Positions 1-8,304 are shown, counted from the stretch's first letter. The stretch is 64,000 nt of DNA from Bradyrhizobium jicamae (GCF_018130215.1 NZ_JAFCKQ010000001.1:186001-250000); one strand, 5' to 3'. The notes: a model not told the origin generated them from the letters alone. Numbers and translations: made by a program.

Positions 1-51
1 GGGACGGATGCTCAAACAAGCGAACCGTGCGGAGCTTGATACGCTGTGAAA

Positions 52-399
52 TCAGGATCGCCCGGCGGCGCGAGCCCTTTTGGCCGGCCTTGCCGCGAGG
101 TTGTCCCGGGCCATCGTGAGCGCGCTTCGCAGCGTGGTGGCATCGGCCTTGGCGAGACGGACATTGGTGCTGCCGCTTTTGCCCCAGCCGCCCGGCACCG
201 GCCGGAAGATCTCGGGCTCGGCAGCGACCACGATCGCCTGCTGCTCCGGCGTCAGCTTCACCATGCCCCAGCCGTCGTCGGGGTAGCCGAGGGTCGCGAA
301 GATCCGCGTGCCGACGCGGAAGTCGGCGTGGCCCTGATGTGCGCCTTCCACCGTGTCGGGCAGGCTCAGCGCAATCTTCCGGAAGCGGCTTTGCGACAT
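52..399 (-). CDS. MmcQ/YjbR family protein
   Basis: 115-residue protein of the MmcQ/YjbR (CyaY-like fold) family. The family pattern is visible: an N-terminal LSLPDTVEGAHQGHADFRVG stretch, then KLTPEQQ and a GGWGKSGSTNVRL block near residue 75. Some members bind DNA; the cellular role is unknown. I start at the ATG at 399 rather than 483 because the longer form adds 28 Arg/Cys-rich residues that do not fit the family and overlap the next gene. Reads away from the window edge as a single gene. Confidence 0.85.
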   Translation of the reverse strand: MSQSRFRKIALSLPDTVEGAHQGHADFRVGTRIFATLGYPDDGWGMVKLTPEQQAIVVAAEPEIFRPVPGGWGKSGSTNVRLAKADATTLRSALTMARDNLAARPAKRARAAGRS

Positions 400-418
400 G
401 GCTCTGCTCCGCACAGCC

Positions 419-1480
419 TCACATCGATCGCTGCGGCGCCGTCTGCAGCAACTCCTGCAATTGCTTCGCGTAGAATTTGGCATTGCCGGTGGTGAGATGG
501 CCGCGCGTTTCGGTGCTGGCCGGTATCAGATAGATCCTGCCATTCTTGATCCGCTTCACGGCGGCCTCGGTGACGCCGGTCTCCGGCGGGTTGCGCTCAT
601 CATCGGCGGCATTGATCGCAAGCAGCACAGCTTCGATCTTCTCCAATCCGGCGGATGGATCGTAATCGTGCGACGCATCCCACTGATAGATGTAGTCGTT
701 GGCGTCGGCGGTGACCGGCAGCGCCAGTTGCTCGTCGACCATCTTGTCCGCCTGTGCTGCTGATGGCGCCAGCGTCTGGTAGCCGAGCGTGCCGCCGGCG
801 CTGGCGAAGCGATAGGCCGCGATGGCATATTTCATCATCCGCGGCTGGCTCGTGTAGTTGCCGTTGTTGTAGTCCGGATCGTTGCGGATGGTCTCCAGCA
901 TGGTCCGGCGCAGGATCCAGTTGCGCGCCGCCATCGCGGTCGGCTGCGAGGCCATCGGCACCAGCGCATCCATCATTTGCGGATAGCGGATGCCCCAGAT
1001 CCAGGTGTGCATGCCGCCCATCGAGTTGCCGATCACGAGCCGCAGGTGCTTGATGCCGAGGCCTTCGGTGACCAGCCGGTACTGTGCATCGACCATGTCA
1101 TCGTAGTCGTACCTCGGAAAGCTCGACCGCATCACATCCGACGGCTTTGCGGATTGGCCGTGACCGATCCCGTCGGGGATGATGATGTAGTATTTCGTGG
1201 CGTCGAGCGGCTGGCCGGGGCCGAACAATTCGCCGGCGAAGCCCGGCGTCAGCATGCTGGCGGCCGAGCCGCCGGAGCCGTGCAGTACCAGCACCGGCTG
1301 CCCGGTCGCAGCGCCGACCGTGGTGTAGTGCAGGCGCAATTCCGGCATGACCTCGCCGGTGTGGAACTTGAAGTCCCGCGCGATCCACTCGCCGTCCTGC
1401 GGCGCGGGATAGTCTGCAGCCATGGCCTTGAGCGGGATCGAGACGAGAGCGATTGCGAGCGCCGCGCACAAACGGATCAT
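419..1480 (-). CDS. secreted alpha/beta hydrolase, homoserine acetyltransferase-like fold
   Basis: 353 residues with an N-terminal signal peptide (hydrophobic residues 3-20, AMA-A cleavage near 21). Alpha/beta-hydrolase marks: oxyanion region LHGSGGSA (about 67-73), DGIGHGQS (103-110), nucleophile elbow GNSMGGMHTW with Ser153, and a late His in RGHLTTGN. The overall pattern is that of the MetX-like hydrolase family, but a signal peptide argues against homoserine acetylation and for a periplasmic esterase or related hydrolase. The start at 1480 is chosen because it gives the signal peptide; the frame is open to 1621. Substrate unknown. Confidence 0.85.
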   Translation of the reverse strand: MIRLCAALAIALVSIPLKAMAADYPAPQDGEWIARDFKFHTGEVMPELRLHYTTVGAATGQPVLVLHGSGGSAASMLTPGFAGELFGPGQPLDATKYYIIIPDGIGHGQSAKPSDVMRSSFPRYDYDDMVDAQYRLVTEGLGIKHLRLVIGNSMGGMHTWIWGIRYPQMMDALVPMASQPTAMAARNWILRRTMLETIRNDPDYNNGNYTSQPRMMKYAIAAYRFASAGGTLGYQTLAPSAAQADKMVDEQLALPVTADANDYIYQWDASHDYDPSAGLEKIEAVLLAINAADDERNPPETGVTEAAVKRIKNGRIYLIPASTETRGHLTTGNAKFYAKQLQELLQTAPQRSM

Positions 1481-1587
1481 GGTGGTTCTCCCCCGGGCGC
1501 GCCGCGTTTGTCCGGCCGCCTCGACGCAGCCTATCATGACGGGCCGGATCGTCCGAGAGGCTGCGCGAGGCGGGAGGCGGTGATCCG

Positions 1588-1989
1588 CTAGCTGCCCCTC
1601 AGCACGTTGAGCGCGTACCATCCCCAGTAGACGCGGTGGCGCTGGATCAGGCCGTTCGCGATCTCCATGACCTCGACCAGGTCCATCTGGTCGCCGTCCG
1701 GCGACTGCCTCGGATACTCCCAGGTGATGACCCGCCCGTCGCTGAAGAAGCCCTGCTTGAATCGCTTGCGCTGCGGCGGATTGGTGCGGAACACGCGCGT
1801 GATGAATTCGCGCAGATTGTCCGTGCCGCTGACGACCCCATGTTTCGTCTGCATCAGGTGCTGGACCAGCGGGCTCTCGATCGAGGCATCGGGCGCATAG
1901 AGCGCCAGCGCGGCCTCGAGATCCTTGCTGCCGAGGGCTTCATCCCAGAGCCTGTAGATCCGTTCCGCATCGTTCCTGGTGGCCGTCAT
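1588..1989 (-). CDS. SnoaL/NTF2-like protein
   Basis: 133 residues with the cone-shaped NTF2-like pattern: RIYRLWDEALGSKDLEAALALYAPDASIESPL at the N-terminus and a C-terminal strand with VEVMEIANGLIQRHRVYWGWYAL. Such proteins are isomerases, hydrolases or small-ligand binders; no active-site set identifies one here. An AAGGAA ribosome site precedes the ATG. It is divergent from the ArsR-type regulator that starts about 140 bases away, so that regulator may control it. Confidence 0.8.
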   Translation of the reverse strand: MTATRNDAERIYRLWDEALGSKDLEAALALYAPDASIESPLVQHLMQTKHGVVSGTDNLREFITRVFRTNPPQRKRFKQGFFSDGRVITWEYPRQSPDGDQMDLVEVMEIANGLIQRHRVYWGWYALNVLRGS

Positions 1990-2126
1990 GGCGGGTTCCT
2001 TGTCTTGATTTAACCTGCGCCTATCTCAGCCAGGGGAGCGGTGCGTTGTTTCAGGAAAATCTGAAATGAGTTCCGTACCGGCTCGATTGCGGGTACGACG
2101 TTCCCGGTCGAATTGGAGCGCGTGCG

Positions 2127-2816
2127 GTGGGATCATCCCAATCAATGCAGACGGGGTTCGCGCGGATCGCCGAGGCGCTCGGCGATCCAGCGCGCGAGGC
2201 GATGGTCAGCGCGCTGGCCGACGGCAAGGCGTTGCCTGCCGGCGAGCTGGCCGCCGTTGCCGGAGTTTCACCGCAAGGCGCGAGTGCGCATCTGCAAAAG
2301 CTCGTGGACGCGCGTGTGCTGTCGGTCTGGCCGCAGGGCAGGTTCAGGTACTACCGGATCAGGGACGATGACGTCGCCGCGCTGATCGAGAGCCTGGTCG
2401 ACCTCGCGGCCAGGACGAGTGCCGCGCGCAAGCGTGTGATGCCGGCAGAGCAGCTCAGGCAATCGCGCAGCTGCTATCATCACCTCGCGGGCCAGCTCGG
2501 CGTGCTGTTGTCGAATGCGCTGATCCGCCGCCGGCTTGTCGTCGTCGATGGCCGCACCGGTCGCGTGACCGAGCAGGGGTTGGCATGGTGCTGGGCCGAG
2601 CAGATCGATTTCGACCCCGCGCGGCAGCCGCACCTGCGTCTCTGCAACGACTGGACCGAGCGCGTGCCGCATCTTGCAGGCCCCTTCGCGAACGCCGTGC
2701 TGGCGCGGCTGCTCGCGTCGCGCTGCGTGGCGCCGCATCGCATTCCACGCGCGCTGCGCGTGACAGACAAGGGGCGGGCGTTCTTCGACCGGCTCGGCGT
2801 GCAGGTTCCGTTCTGA
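2127..2816 (+). CDS. ArsR-type winged-helix regulator with C-terminal extension
   Basis: 229 residues. Residues 10-90 form an ArsR-like winged helix (ARIAEALGDPAREAMVSAL, ELAAVAGVSPQGASAHLQKL, wing GRFRYYRI). The rest is an all-new extension of about 130 residues ending in RVTDKGRAFFDRLG, making it longer than the usual 100-120-residue ArsR. No Cys-based metal site is visible in the HTH, so the ligand is probably not a metal. GTG at 2127 has GGAG eight bases upstream; ATG at 2145 is an alternative. Divergent from the NTF2-like gene. Confidence 0.82.
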   Translation: MGSSQSMQTGFARIAEALGDPAREAMVSALADGKALPAGELAAVAGVSPQGASAHLQKLVDARVLSVWPQGRFRYYRIRDDDVAALIESLVDLAARTSAARKRVMPAEQLRQSRSCYHHLAGQLGVLLSNALIRRRLVVVDGRTGRVTEQGLAWCWAEQIDFDPARQPHLRLCNDWTERVPHLAGPFANAVLARLLASRCVAPHRIPRALRVTDKGRAFFDRLGVQVPF

Positions 2817-2833
2817 CGATCACCAGCGTGCGG

Positions 2834-3079
2834 CTAGCGGCCGTCCTCGACCTCGGTCTCCGGGCGATCATCGCCGGCGGCGGTCTCGGTCCGCCATTTG
2901 CCGTCCGACGTCTCGTACTGGATCGCCTCGGTGCGCCCGGGCACGCGTTGCTCGGTGGCGGCGCGTCGCGCGGCGGCAAGCGCCACGGCATGGGTCGGAA
3001 ACGGCTCCGAAAATACCCCGTTGACGGTATAGGCCCAGCCGCCATCGTGCTGGACGACCTTGTAGGTCACGTGGCTCAT
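2834..3079 (-). CDS. DUF2188 domain protein
   Basis: 81-residue protein matching the DUF2188 pattern: an N-terminal VVQHDGGWAYTVNG hairpin and the helix HAVALAAARRAATEQRVPG, with an acidic tail. Function unknown; members are small, probably cytoplasmic. A GAGG site sits upstream of the ATG. It converges on the ArsR-type gene with 17 bases between stops. Confidence 0.8.
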   Translation of the reverse strand: MSHVTYKVVQHDGGWAYTVNGVFSEPFPTHAVALAAARRAATEQRVPGRTEAIQYETSDGKWRTETAAGDDRPETEVEDGR

Positions 3080-3195
3080 CGGGAACCTCGCTGCCGTGGA
3101 CGATCAGCCTGCCAGAATAGACCACGATGTCGTATTTTGCAGCAGCCGATCGTCTTTCAGGGGAATAGCCCCGTCGCCGGGCCAGGGAGACCAAC

Positions 3196-3462
3196 ATGTG
3201 CCGCAACATCAAGACGCTGTTCAATTTCGAGCCGCCCGCCACTGAAGACGAGATCCTCGCCTCGGCGCTGCAATTCGTGCGGAAATTGTCCGGATTCAAC
3301 AAGCCGTCGCACTCCAACGAGGCGGCGTTCAACCTAGCCGTTGCCGAGGTCTCGGAGGCTGCGCGAAAACTCCTGATCTCGCTGCAGACCACGGCGCCGG
3401 CGCGCGATCGCGAGGTCGAGGCGGAGAAGGCGCGGGAGCGCTCGCGGCTGCGGTTCGGCTGA
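3196..3462 (+). CDS. DUF2277 domain protein
   Basis: 88 residues, beginning MCRNIKTLFNFEPPAT and followed by LQFVRKLSGFNKPSHSNEAAFN, which is the DUF2277 signature. Helical, cytoplasmic, function unknown. AGGGAGA precedes the ATG by eight bases. It is divergent from the DUF2188 gene, with about 115 bases between. Confidence 0.88.
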   Translation: MCRNIKTLFNFEPPATEDEILASALQFVRKLSGFNKPSHSNEAAFNLAVAEVSEAARKLLISLQTTAPARDREVEAEKARERSRLRFG

Positions 3463-3550
3463 GGCGGGCGGCCGTCCGTGACCTGGCTCACGGAACTGGA
3501 GCACGGCATCAGGCAGGATCGCCGTTCACCCCGGCCCCTGGAGCGCCGCC

Positions 3551-3754
3551 ATGAAGCCTGCCGTCCCGCTTATCTTGTGTTCGATCGCATTCGCCGCGCT
3601 GTGGACCGGCGGCATGCTGTGGTCGAGCGGCACGATCGACCGCGCCAACGTCATCATCCTGTCGATCTGCGGGGCGTTCGCGGGCGTTGCCTGGTATTAC
3701 GCGATGCGCTGGATGTGTCAGCTGATCAGGTCCGGCCCGCCGCGCGATCCCTGA
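3551..3754 (+). CDS. small two-helix membrane protein
   Basis: 67 residues with two hydrophobic segments, about residues 6-26 and 34-53, joined by a short polar loop SSGTIDRAN, and a basic C-terminus. No family recognised. The short length, clear ribosome-site spacing and hydrophobic pattern support a real gene, but a conserved match would be needed to be sure. Confidence 0.6.
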   Translation: MKPAVPLILCSIAFAALWTGGMLWSSGTIDRANVIILSICGAFAGVAWYYAMRWMCQLIRSGPPRDP

Positions 3755-3801
3755 GATCGCCGGCGGTCGAGCTCTGTTCGCGGCGCCAAGGACGGCAGGC
3801 G

Positions 3802-4338
3802 CTATTTCTTGTCCTTCTTGTCCTTGTGACGGTGCTTCTTCTTTTTCCTGTGATCGTCGTCCTCGTCGTCGTCTCCGTCAAAATCGACGGCGTCACCCTC
3901 GTAGGCGATCGCTTCGGCCGCCGCACGCTCGACGGCATCACGCTCGGCCTGCTCGGCGGCCTCGCGCTCCCTGGTGCGCTTGTAGTCTTCCCAGGCGTCG
4001 AAGATCATGTGCAGCCACGGCATCACCTGGTCGATCGACGGCAATTGTCCTGCGGGCCCGGGCTCTCCGCGCGGGCCAGCCGGTCCCTGGGGACCTTGCG
4101 GACCGACGTCTCCGCGTGCGCCTTGTGCGCCGGCCTTGCCCTGCACGCCCGGCTTGCCCTGCGAGCCGACCTTGCCGACCGGTCCCGGCTTGCCCTGCGG
4201 CCCCGGCTTGCCGCGCGCCCCTTCCGGCCCCGGCCGTCCGGGGTGGCCCTGCGGACCGGGACGTCCCGGCTCGCCCTGACGGCCCTGCGGTCCCTGCTGT
4301 CCCCGTTGCCCCTGGCGGGAAGTTGTGTCGTCAGCCAC
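3802..4338 (-). CDS. collagen-like triple-helix protein
   Basis: 178 residues. Residues 10-99 are 30 uninterrupted Gly-X-Y triplets, rich in GPQ, GKP and GRP. Then comes a helical stretch (about 100-150, [20 protein letters not shown] then Glu/Ala-rich) that could act as a trimerisation coil, an acidic run (DGDDDEDDD) and a Lys/His tail ([14 protein letters not shown]). No signal peptide or membrane anchor is visible, so export is unclear. GTG start at 4338 with ACGGAG upstream. Bacterial collagens are usually surface or spore proteins; this tail is unusual. Confidence 0.8.
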   Translation of the reverse strand: MADDTTSRQGQRGQQGPQGRQGEPGRPGPQGHPGRPGPEGARGKPGPQGKPGPVGKVGSQGKPGVQGKAGAQGARGDVGPQGPQGPAGPRGEPGPAGQLPSIDQVMPWLHMIFDAWEDYKRTREREAAEQAERDAVERAAAEAIAYEGDAVDFDGDDDEDDDHRKKKKHRHKDKKDKK

Positions 4339-4449
4339 TGATATGCTCCGTCGAGATGTGAAGCCGCTTGTAACAGAGGTTCGATGACGGCTTCAATTCT
4401 GCCGGTCCGCGCTGATGCAAGCGATCAACAGTCATAATTCGATCGATCA

Positions 4450-5418
4450 ATGGCGAAGGAGAGTGCGTTGCGGGTCCTGAAGGGCATCGAGGCTCCGCTC
4501 GAGATCGTCGTGACGCGCGACGACATCTCCGACGAAGCGGCCTTTCGCGGCACCGGCGTGCTCGAGCTCTACGCCGAGCTGTTTCCTCCGAACGAGCGCG
4601 ATGATCCCGACGATCTCGTGCGCTGGGTACTGTCCGACGACGTCGGCGAGCCGCAGCACGTCACCATCGACGGCCGCGAGATGTCGTACCAGCTCGACTC
4701 GCGCTGCTTCATCCTGCGCGCCGGCGAACGCGCGGTCGGGCTAGGCTTCTTCACCCATGACCACGCGAGCCGTTTGATCTTCTGCAACCATGTCGGCGTT
4801 GCGAAAGCCCGGCGAGACGGCGGTCTCGCGCTCGCATTCTATCGCGGGATGGTCGACATGCTCGACGAACTGTTTCCGCGCAACATCGGCGTAGTGCTCG
4901 AGGTCGAGCGCTTCGATCTCGTCATGCTGCGCGGGATCATCGGCCAACGTGAGCGTGCTCCCGAGCAGCGGATCGGCGCGGATGAGGCGACGGAGATCCG
5001 GAAATTCCTCCGCGTCGGCTGGTACCACAAGCTCGGCTATCGCTTTCTCTGCGACGCGACCACGCTGCAGCCATTGTCATGCCGCTCGCCCTGCCTCGAT
5101 CCGTCGTTGCCGTCGTCGCGCTGGGCGGACGGGGAGGAGGACTACTGGCTGATGTGGCAGCCGCGAACCGGCGCGGCTGTGCTCGACGCCGGCGAGCTGT
5201 GGCGACGCGCGGTCGAGACGATCCATCTCGAGATCCTCGCGAAGTCGCTCGTCGCTCTCGATCCGGTCGGACGCCGCGGCTACTGGCACTACGCGGCTAC
5301 GCTGGTGGCGCGGACGCTGCGCGAAAGCGCGATGATGCGGATCCGCCTCGCACGCTATCCCGGCACTGATGACCTATTGTCGCGCTGGCGCCGTCTTGCG
5401 ATCGATCTGCCGATCTGA
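4450..5418 (+). CDS. conserved hypothetical protein, possible acyltransferase-like fold
   Basis: 322 residues, no signal peptide or membrane segment. A central block (LGFFTHDHASRLIFCNHVGV then RRDGGLALAFYRGMVDMLD, about residues 98-140) has the look of a GNAT-like core, but I do not see a convincing acetyl-CoA motif, so function is left open. The ATG at 4450 follows a weak ribosome site. Its last 45 bases overlap, tail to tail, the FlbD/Fis-type gene on the other strand. Confidence 0.6.
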   Translation: MAKESALRVLKGIEAPLEIVVTRDDISDEAAFRGTGVLELYAELFPPNERDDPDDLVRWVLSDDVGEPQHVTIDGREMSYQLDSRCFILRAGERAVGLGFFTHDHASRLIFCNHVGVAKARRDGGLALAFYRGMVDMLDELFPRNIGVVLEVERFDLVMLRGIIGQRERAPEQRIGADEATEIRKFLRVGWYHKLGYRFLCDATTLQPLSCRSPCLDPSLPSSRWADGEEDYWLMWQPRTGAAVLDAGELWRRAVETIHLEILAKSLVALDPVGRRGYWHYAATLVARTLRESAMMRIRLARYPGTDDLLSRWRRLAIDLPI

Positions 5419-5682
5419 ACGACCATCCGCCGCGTGCTCGCAACAGGGCACCTCGATGCCGTCGGCCGAGTATTCGCGGATCTTGTTGCGCAGCGTGCGC
5501 ACCGACAGACCGAGCACGCGCGCCGCGCGGGTGCGATTGCCGTCGCAGCGCGCCAGCGTCTGCAGCACGAGCTCGCGCTCGACCTCGCCGACGGTCGCAC
5601 CGATCAACAGTGGAACGATTTCATGAGGGGCCAGCGACGGCAGCGCAGCTTCCGGCGACGGCAGGGTGAACGCGTATGACAT
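5374..5682 (-). CDS. stand-alone FlbD/Fis-type DNA-binding protein
   Basis: 102 residues. Residues 27-75 carry the Fis-family HTH of sigma-54 activators (TVGEVERELVLQTLARCDGNRTRAARVLGLSVRTLRNKIREYS), closest in my recollection to the C-terminal domain of the flagellar regulator FlbD. The receiver and AAA+ domains of FlbD are absent, so it could only bind DNA. GGGAGG lies upstream of the ATG, and a CtrA-type box sits about 95 bases upstream. It converges on and overlaps the neighbouring hypothetical gene by 45 bases. Confidence 0.8.
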   Translation of the reverse strand: MSYAFTLPSPEAALPSLAPHEIVPLLIGATVGEVERELVLQTLARCDGNRTRAARVLGLSVRTLRNKIREYSADGIEVPCCEHAADGRSDRQIDRKTAPARQ

Positions 5683-5701
5683 GACACCTCCCGATCAACG
5701 C

Positions 5702-5721
5702 CCGTCTCGTCGATGAGACGG
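5702..5721. promoter_or_regulatory. inverted repeat in leader of the FlbD/Fis-type gene
   Basis: CCGTCTC and GAGACGG arms of 7 bp around a 6-base loop, 20 bases upstream of the ATG at 5682. It lies between the CtrA box and the gene, so it could be an operator or a leader hairpin. Confidence 0.4.
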
Positions 5722-5776
5722 AAACATCGAGTACCCAACTACCCCAAGCCCGTATTTCCACGGTCGGCCGGTTTGG

Positions 5777-5792
5777 TTAACAAATCCTTAAC
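5777..5792 (-). promoter_or_regulatory. CtrA-type box TTAA-N7-TTAAC
   Basis: TTAACAAATCCTTAAC fits the full CtrA consensus TTAA-N7-TTAA exactly, in an otherwise GC-rich stretch. It lies between the SDR stop and the FlbD/Fis-type gene, about 95 bases upstream of that gene's start. CtrA is the cell-cycle and motility master regulator of alphaproteobacteria. Confidence 0.6.
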
Positions 5793-5856
5793 GATGCTCT
5801 AACCACCTGTGCATCAACGAAAATACCCCGAAATCGCCATGATTGGGTTCCGCGGC

Positions 5857-6624
5857 TCAAATCGTCCGGTAGCCGCCGTCGACCATCACGATCGATCCCG
5901 AGACATAGGCCGAAAGATCCGAGGCGAGGAAGATCGCGGGCCCCACGATGTCCTCCGGCTTGCCCGGACGGCCGAGCGGCGTGTGGTCCATGAACACCTT
6001 CACGAGATCGGGATTGGCGGCGCGCACCTTCTCGTTCAGCGGCGTCTCGATGAAGCCCGGACCGATCGCATTGACCCGCACGCCATCCTTGCCGAGCTCG
6101 GCGGCGAGCGCCTTGGTGAAGCCGAGCACGCCATGCTTGGAGGCGGTGTAGGCCGGCGAACTCGGCGTGCGAAGATGCACGAAGGACTGGATCGAGCCGA
6201 TATTGACGATGCGTCCCTTGCTCTTGCGCAGCGGCGGCAGGAAGGCATGCGTCACGTTGAACACGCCGGTGAGGTTGATCGAGATGATGTCCTCCCAATC
6301 CTTGATCACGGCCTCGTCAGCGCCGAGCATGCCGTTGCGGCGGGCGATGCCGGCATTGTTGACCAGGATCGAGACGGCTCCGACCTTGTCCGCGACTTGC
6401 TTCGCCATCGCGATGCAGGCGGCGCGGTCGGTGACGTCGAGCGCGAAGCTCTCGGCCTTGCCGCCGGCGTCGCGGATCTCCTTCGCCGCCACGGCTGCGG
6501 CCTCGCCGTTCATGTCGAGCAGCACGACGCGCGCGCCCTCACGGCCATAGCCGGCCGCGATCGCGCGTCCGATACCGGAGCCTGCGCCGGTGATGACGGC
6601 GATGTGATTGTCGAGAAGGGGCAT
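5857..6624 (-). CDS. SDR family oxidoreductase
   Basis: 255 residues, classical short-chain dehydrogenase: TGAGSGIG cofactor loop (residues 12-19), acidic residue in VVLLDMNG suggesting NAD(H), NNAG near residue 90, the catalytic Ser in NIGSIQSF, and YTASK. It ends VSGSIVMVDGGYRTI, typical for sugar- or hydroxyacid-acting SDRs. The ATG at 6624 is chosen from the fold; the longer frame runs into the divergent gene. A perfect palindrome 20 bases upstream suggests GntR-type control. Confidence 0.92.
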   Translation of the reverse strand: MPLLDNHIAVITGAGSGIGRAIAAGYGREGARVVLLDMNGEAAAVAAKEIRDAGGKAESFALDVTDRAACIAMAKQVADKVGAVSILVNNAGIARRNGMLGADEAVIKDWEDIISINLTGVFNVTHAFLPPLRKSKGRIVNIGSIQSFVHLRTPSSPAYTASKHGVLGFTKALAAELGKDGVRVNAIGPGFIETPLNEKVRAANPDLVKVFMDHTPLGRPGKPEDIVGPAIFLASDLSAYVSGSIVMVDGGYRTI

Positions 6625-6644
6625 GGCGTTCCTCGTCCGGTTCT

Positions 6645-6658
6645 TGTTGTCGACAACA
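6645..6658. promoter_or_regulatory. GntR-type palindromic operator
   Basis: TGTTGTCGACAACA is a perfect 14-bp palindrome 20 bases upstream of the SDR start. The GT...AC core spacing resembles operators of FadR/GntR-family regulators. No GntR gene is in the window. Confidence 0.5.
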
Positions 6659-6705
6659 CTATTCAAAACTGTGCGAAGCGAAACGCCAAGCGGGGTTTGC
6701 GCGTT

Positions 6706-6731
6706 GCTGTCATCCAGATTCGGATGACAGC
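6706..6731 (+). promoter_or_regulatory. hairpin across the start codon of the J-domain-like gene
   Basis: Perfect 10-bp arms (GCTGTCATCC and GGATGACAGC) around a 6-base loop; the 3' arm contains the ATG at 6724. In RNA it would bury that start codon. Either translation is controlled here or the real start is the next ATG at 6742. Confidence 0.45.
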
Positions 6732-7215
6732 GGACCCGAACATGGACCCGACAATCAGACAATGGAAACTCGCGATCGAGCGCGCTCGCGCCGCAAGCGA
6801 CCCCGACTTTCGCGAAATGGCACAGCTGGTCGCCGAGATCGCCGTGACCGACATCGACGAGACGCTGCGGCAGGCGGCCGCGCAGGTGCTGCCGATCCTG
6901 CGCCAGGCGACGCAGAAATCCGCCGATCGTCGCACGAAGGAGATGGCGCAGCGCCGGCTCGGCATCATCATCGATGCGCTGCATACGCTTTCGGTGCCGC
7001 GCTTCGGGCGCCGCGGGCTGACGCCGAAGCCGCTGACGCAGGAGGAGCAGTATCGCCAGCTGCTCGGCCTGCCGCTCGGCCGCCGGCTTGCCGCGACCGA
7101 GATCCATCAGGCCTTCAAGCGCGCCGCCAAGACGGTGCATCCCGACGGCGGCGGCAACGGGCAGGCGTTTCTCGAACTCGCCGCCGCACGCGACGCGCTG
7201 ATCAGGCACCACTAA
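6724..7215 (+). CDS. J-domain-like protein
   Basis: 163 residues (157 if the ATG at 6742 is used). The N-terminal 95 residues are helical and Ala/Arg-rich without a recognised domain. The C-terminal 50 (YRQLLGLPLGRRLAATEIHQAFKRAAKTVHPDGGGNGQAFLELAAARDAL) are a short J domain with the HPD motif intact, so it may stimulate a DnaK-type chaperone. Divergent from the SDR gene. Its TAA stop lies in the first arm of a long inverted repeat that can act as terminator. Confidence 0.75.
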   Translation: MTADPNMDPTIRQWKLAIERARAASDPDFREMAQLVAEIAVTDIDETLRQAAAQVLPILRQATQKSADRRTKEMAQRRLGIIIDALHTLSVPRFGRRGLTPKPLTQEEQYRQLLGLPLGRRLAATEIHQAFKRAAKTVHPDGGGNGQAFLELAAARDALIRHH

Positions 7216-7341
7216 AGCGCGATGAGATAAGGCTGAAATCGTCATCGCGCTTTAGCTCTTTGTTTGAGCATGATCTCCGCGCAAACGCGTTCCGCGTTTG
7301 CCGCGAGGGAAAACGCTGCACACTTTTCCGGATCATGCTCC
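7212..7341. repeat. composite palindromic intergenic repeat
   Basis: Three nested inverted repeats: 14-bp arms 7212-7225 and 7242-7255 (CTAAAGCGCGATGA), 10-bp arms 7266-7275 and 7331-7340 (GAGCATGATC), and 9-bp arms 7281-7289 and 7293-7301 (GCAAACGCG). I recognise this pattern as a repeat frequent in Bradyrhizobium intergenic regions. It supplies the stop codons of both flanking convergent genes and probably terminates both. Confidence 0.75.
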
Positions 7342-8034
7342 AGACGGGCTCACCGCCGCGTGGATTGCGCGGCAATGCCGCACGATGTTGTCGTGGGCGA
7401 CCACGAACTGCTTCAGCGGCGTGTCGATGTCGTAGAAATAGATATTGGCGATGAAGCCATAGAGCCCGGCATCGACGGCGGTCGGTCGGTTGCCATGCAC
7501 GTAGCCTTGCTGCGGGATAAGCGTCGCGATCGCGCCGAGATCGGCAAGCCCGCGGGCCATCGCCGCATCGGGATCGAAGCGGCCGATGCCCTGGTAGTAG
7601 TAGCGCTGGGCGTTGAACTCCTTCGCCTTCAACAAGCCCTCGTCGGTCAGCGCCGGATGCTCGCGCTTGAGCGCATCGCGGAACAGCGGCCAGTAGCGCT
7701 CGTCCTTCCAGCGCGAATACGACATCACCCAGTAGAGATCGTCGAGCATCCGCGTGACCAGCAGATTCTGCGCACGCTGCGCCGGCGTCAGCCCGGCGTC
7801 GATCGCCAGCCGATATTTTTGCGTGAGCCAGGCGAGGATGGTCTCGCTGTCGCCGACCGTCTCGGTGCCGTCGACGATGTAGGGAAGCTGGCCGCGCGGC
7901 GCCTGCGAGGCGTCGAAGATATGCGCGTGCTGGAACGGCAGGCCGGCGAGCTTCAGGAAGGCGTAGACCTTCAGGCCGTAGCCGTTGTTGTCGGCGACGC
8001 CAAACAGCGGTGGATAGGAATAGAGCGTGAGCAT
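7333..8034 (-). CDS. glutathione S-transferase family protein
   Basis: 233 residues. The N-terminal thioredoxin-like domain (about 1-80) has LYSYPPLFGVADNNGYGLKVYAFLKLAGLPF, the cis-Pro loop QLPYIVDG and ETVGDSETI; the C-terminal helical domain includes NRPTAVDAGLYGFIANI. The pattern resembles the Tom37/metaxin-like GST subgroup more than catalytic Tyr/Ser GSTs, so activity is uncertain. The start at 8034 is set by the thioredoxin fold. The stop codon is provided by the palindromic repeat downstream. Confidence 0.85.
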   Translation of the reverse strand: MLTLYSYPPLFGVADNNGYGLKVYAFLKLAGLPFQHAHIFDASQAPRGQLPYIVDGTETVGDSETILAWLTQKYRLAIDAGLTPAQRAQNLLVTRMLDDLYWVMSYSRWKDERYWPLFRDALKREHPALTDEGLLKAKEFNAQRYYYQGIGRFDPDAAMARGLADLGAIATLIPQQGYVHGNRPTAVDAGLYGFIANIYFYDIDTPLKQFVVAHDNIVRHCRAIHAAVSPSGA

Positions 8035-8304
8035 GCCGCACCTCACCTGGAACGTTCGAAGGCTGTTCACCAGCATATCGCAGGATGAACGAAGCGCCAG
8101 CGCCGGGCCATCGCGCATTCCGACGCATGGGGTGGGCAGCGCGCCGGCAAGCCCCGGAACTGGTTCAAGGCGAAGGCCGCGGAAAAGCAGCACGTCCGCG
8201 AACGGCCGTGCCAAATTGCGCCGCAGCGCGCACTTGCTACAGTCGCGCCGATTGCGATTCGTTTCGTGTCGCGACTGGACGCAAATTCTTGGGGAGACCG
8301 CATC

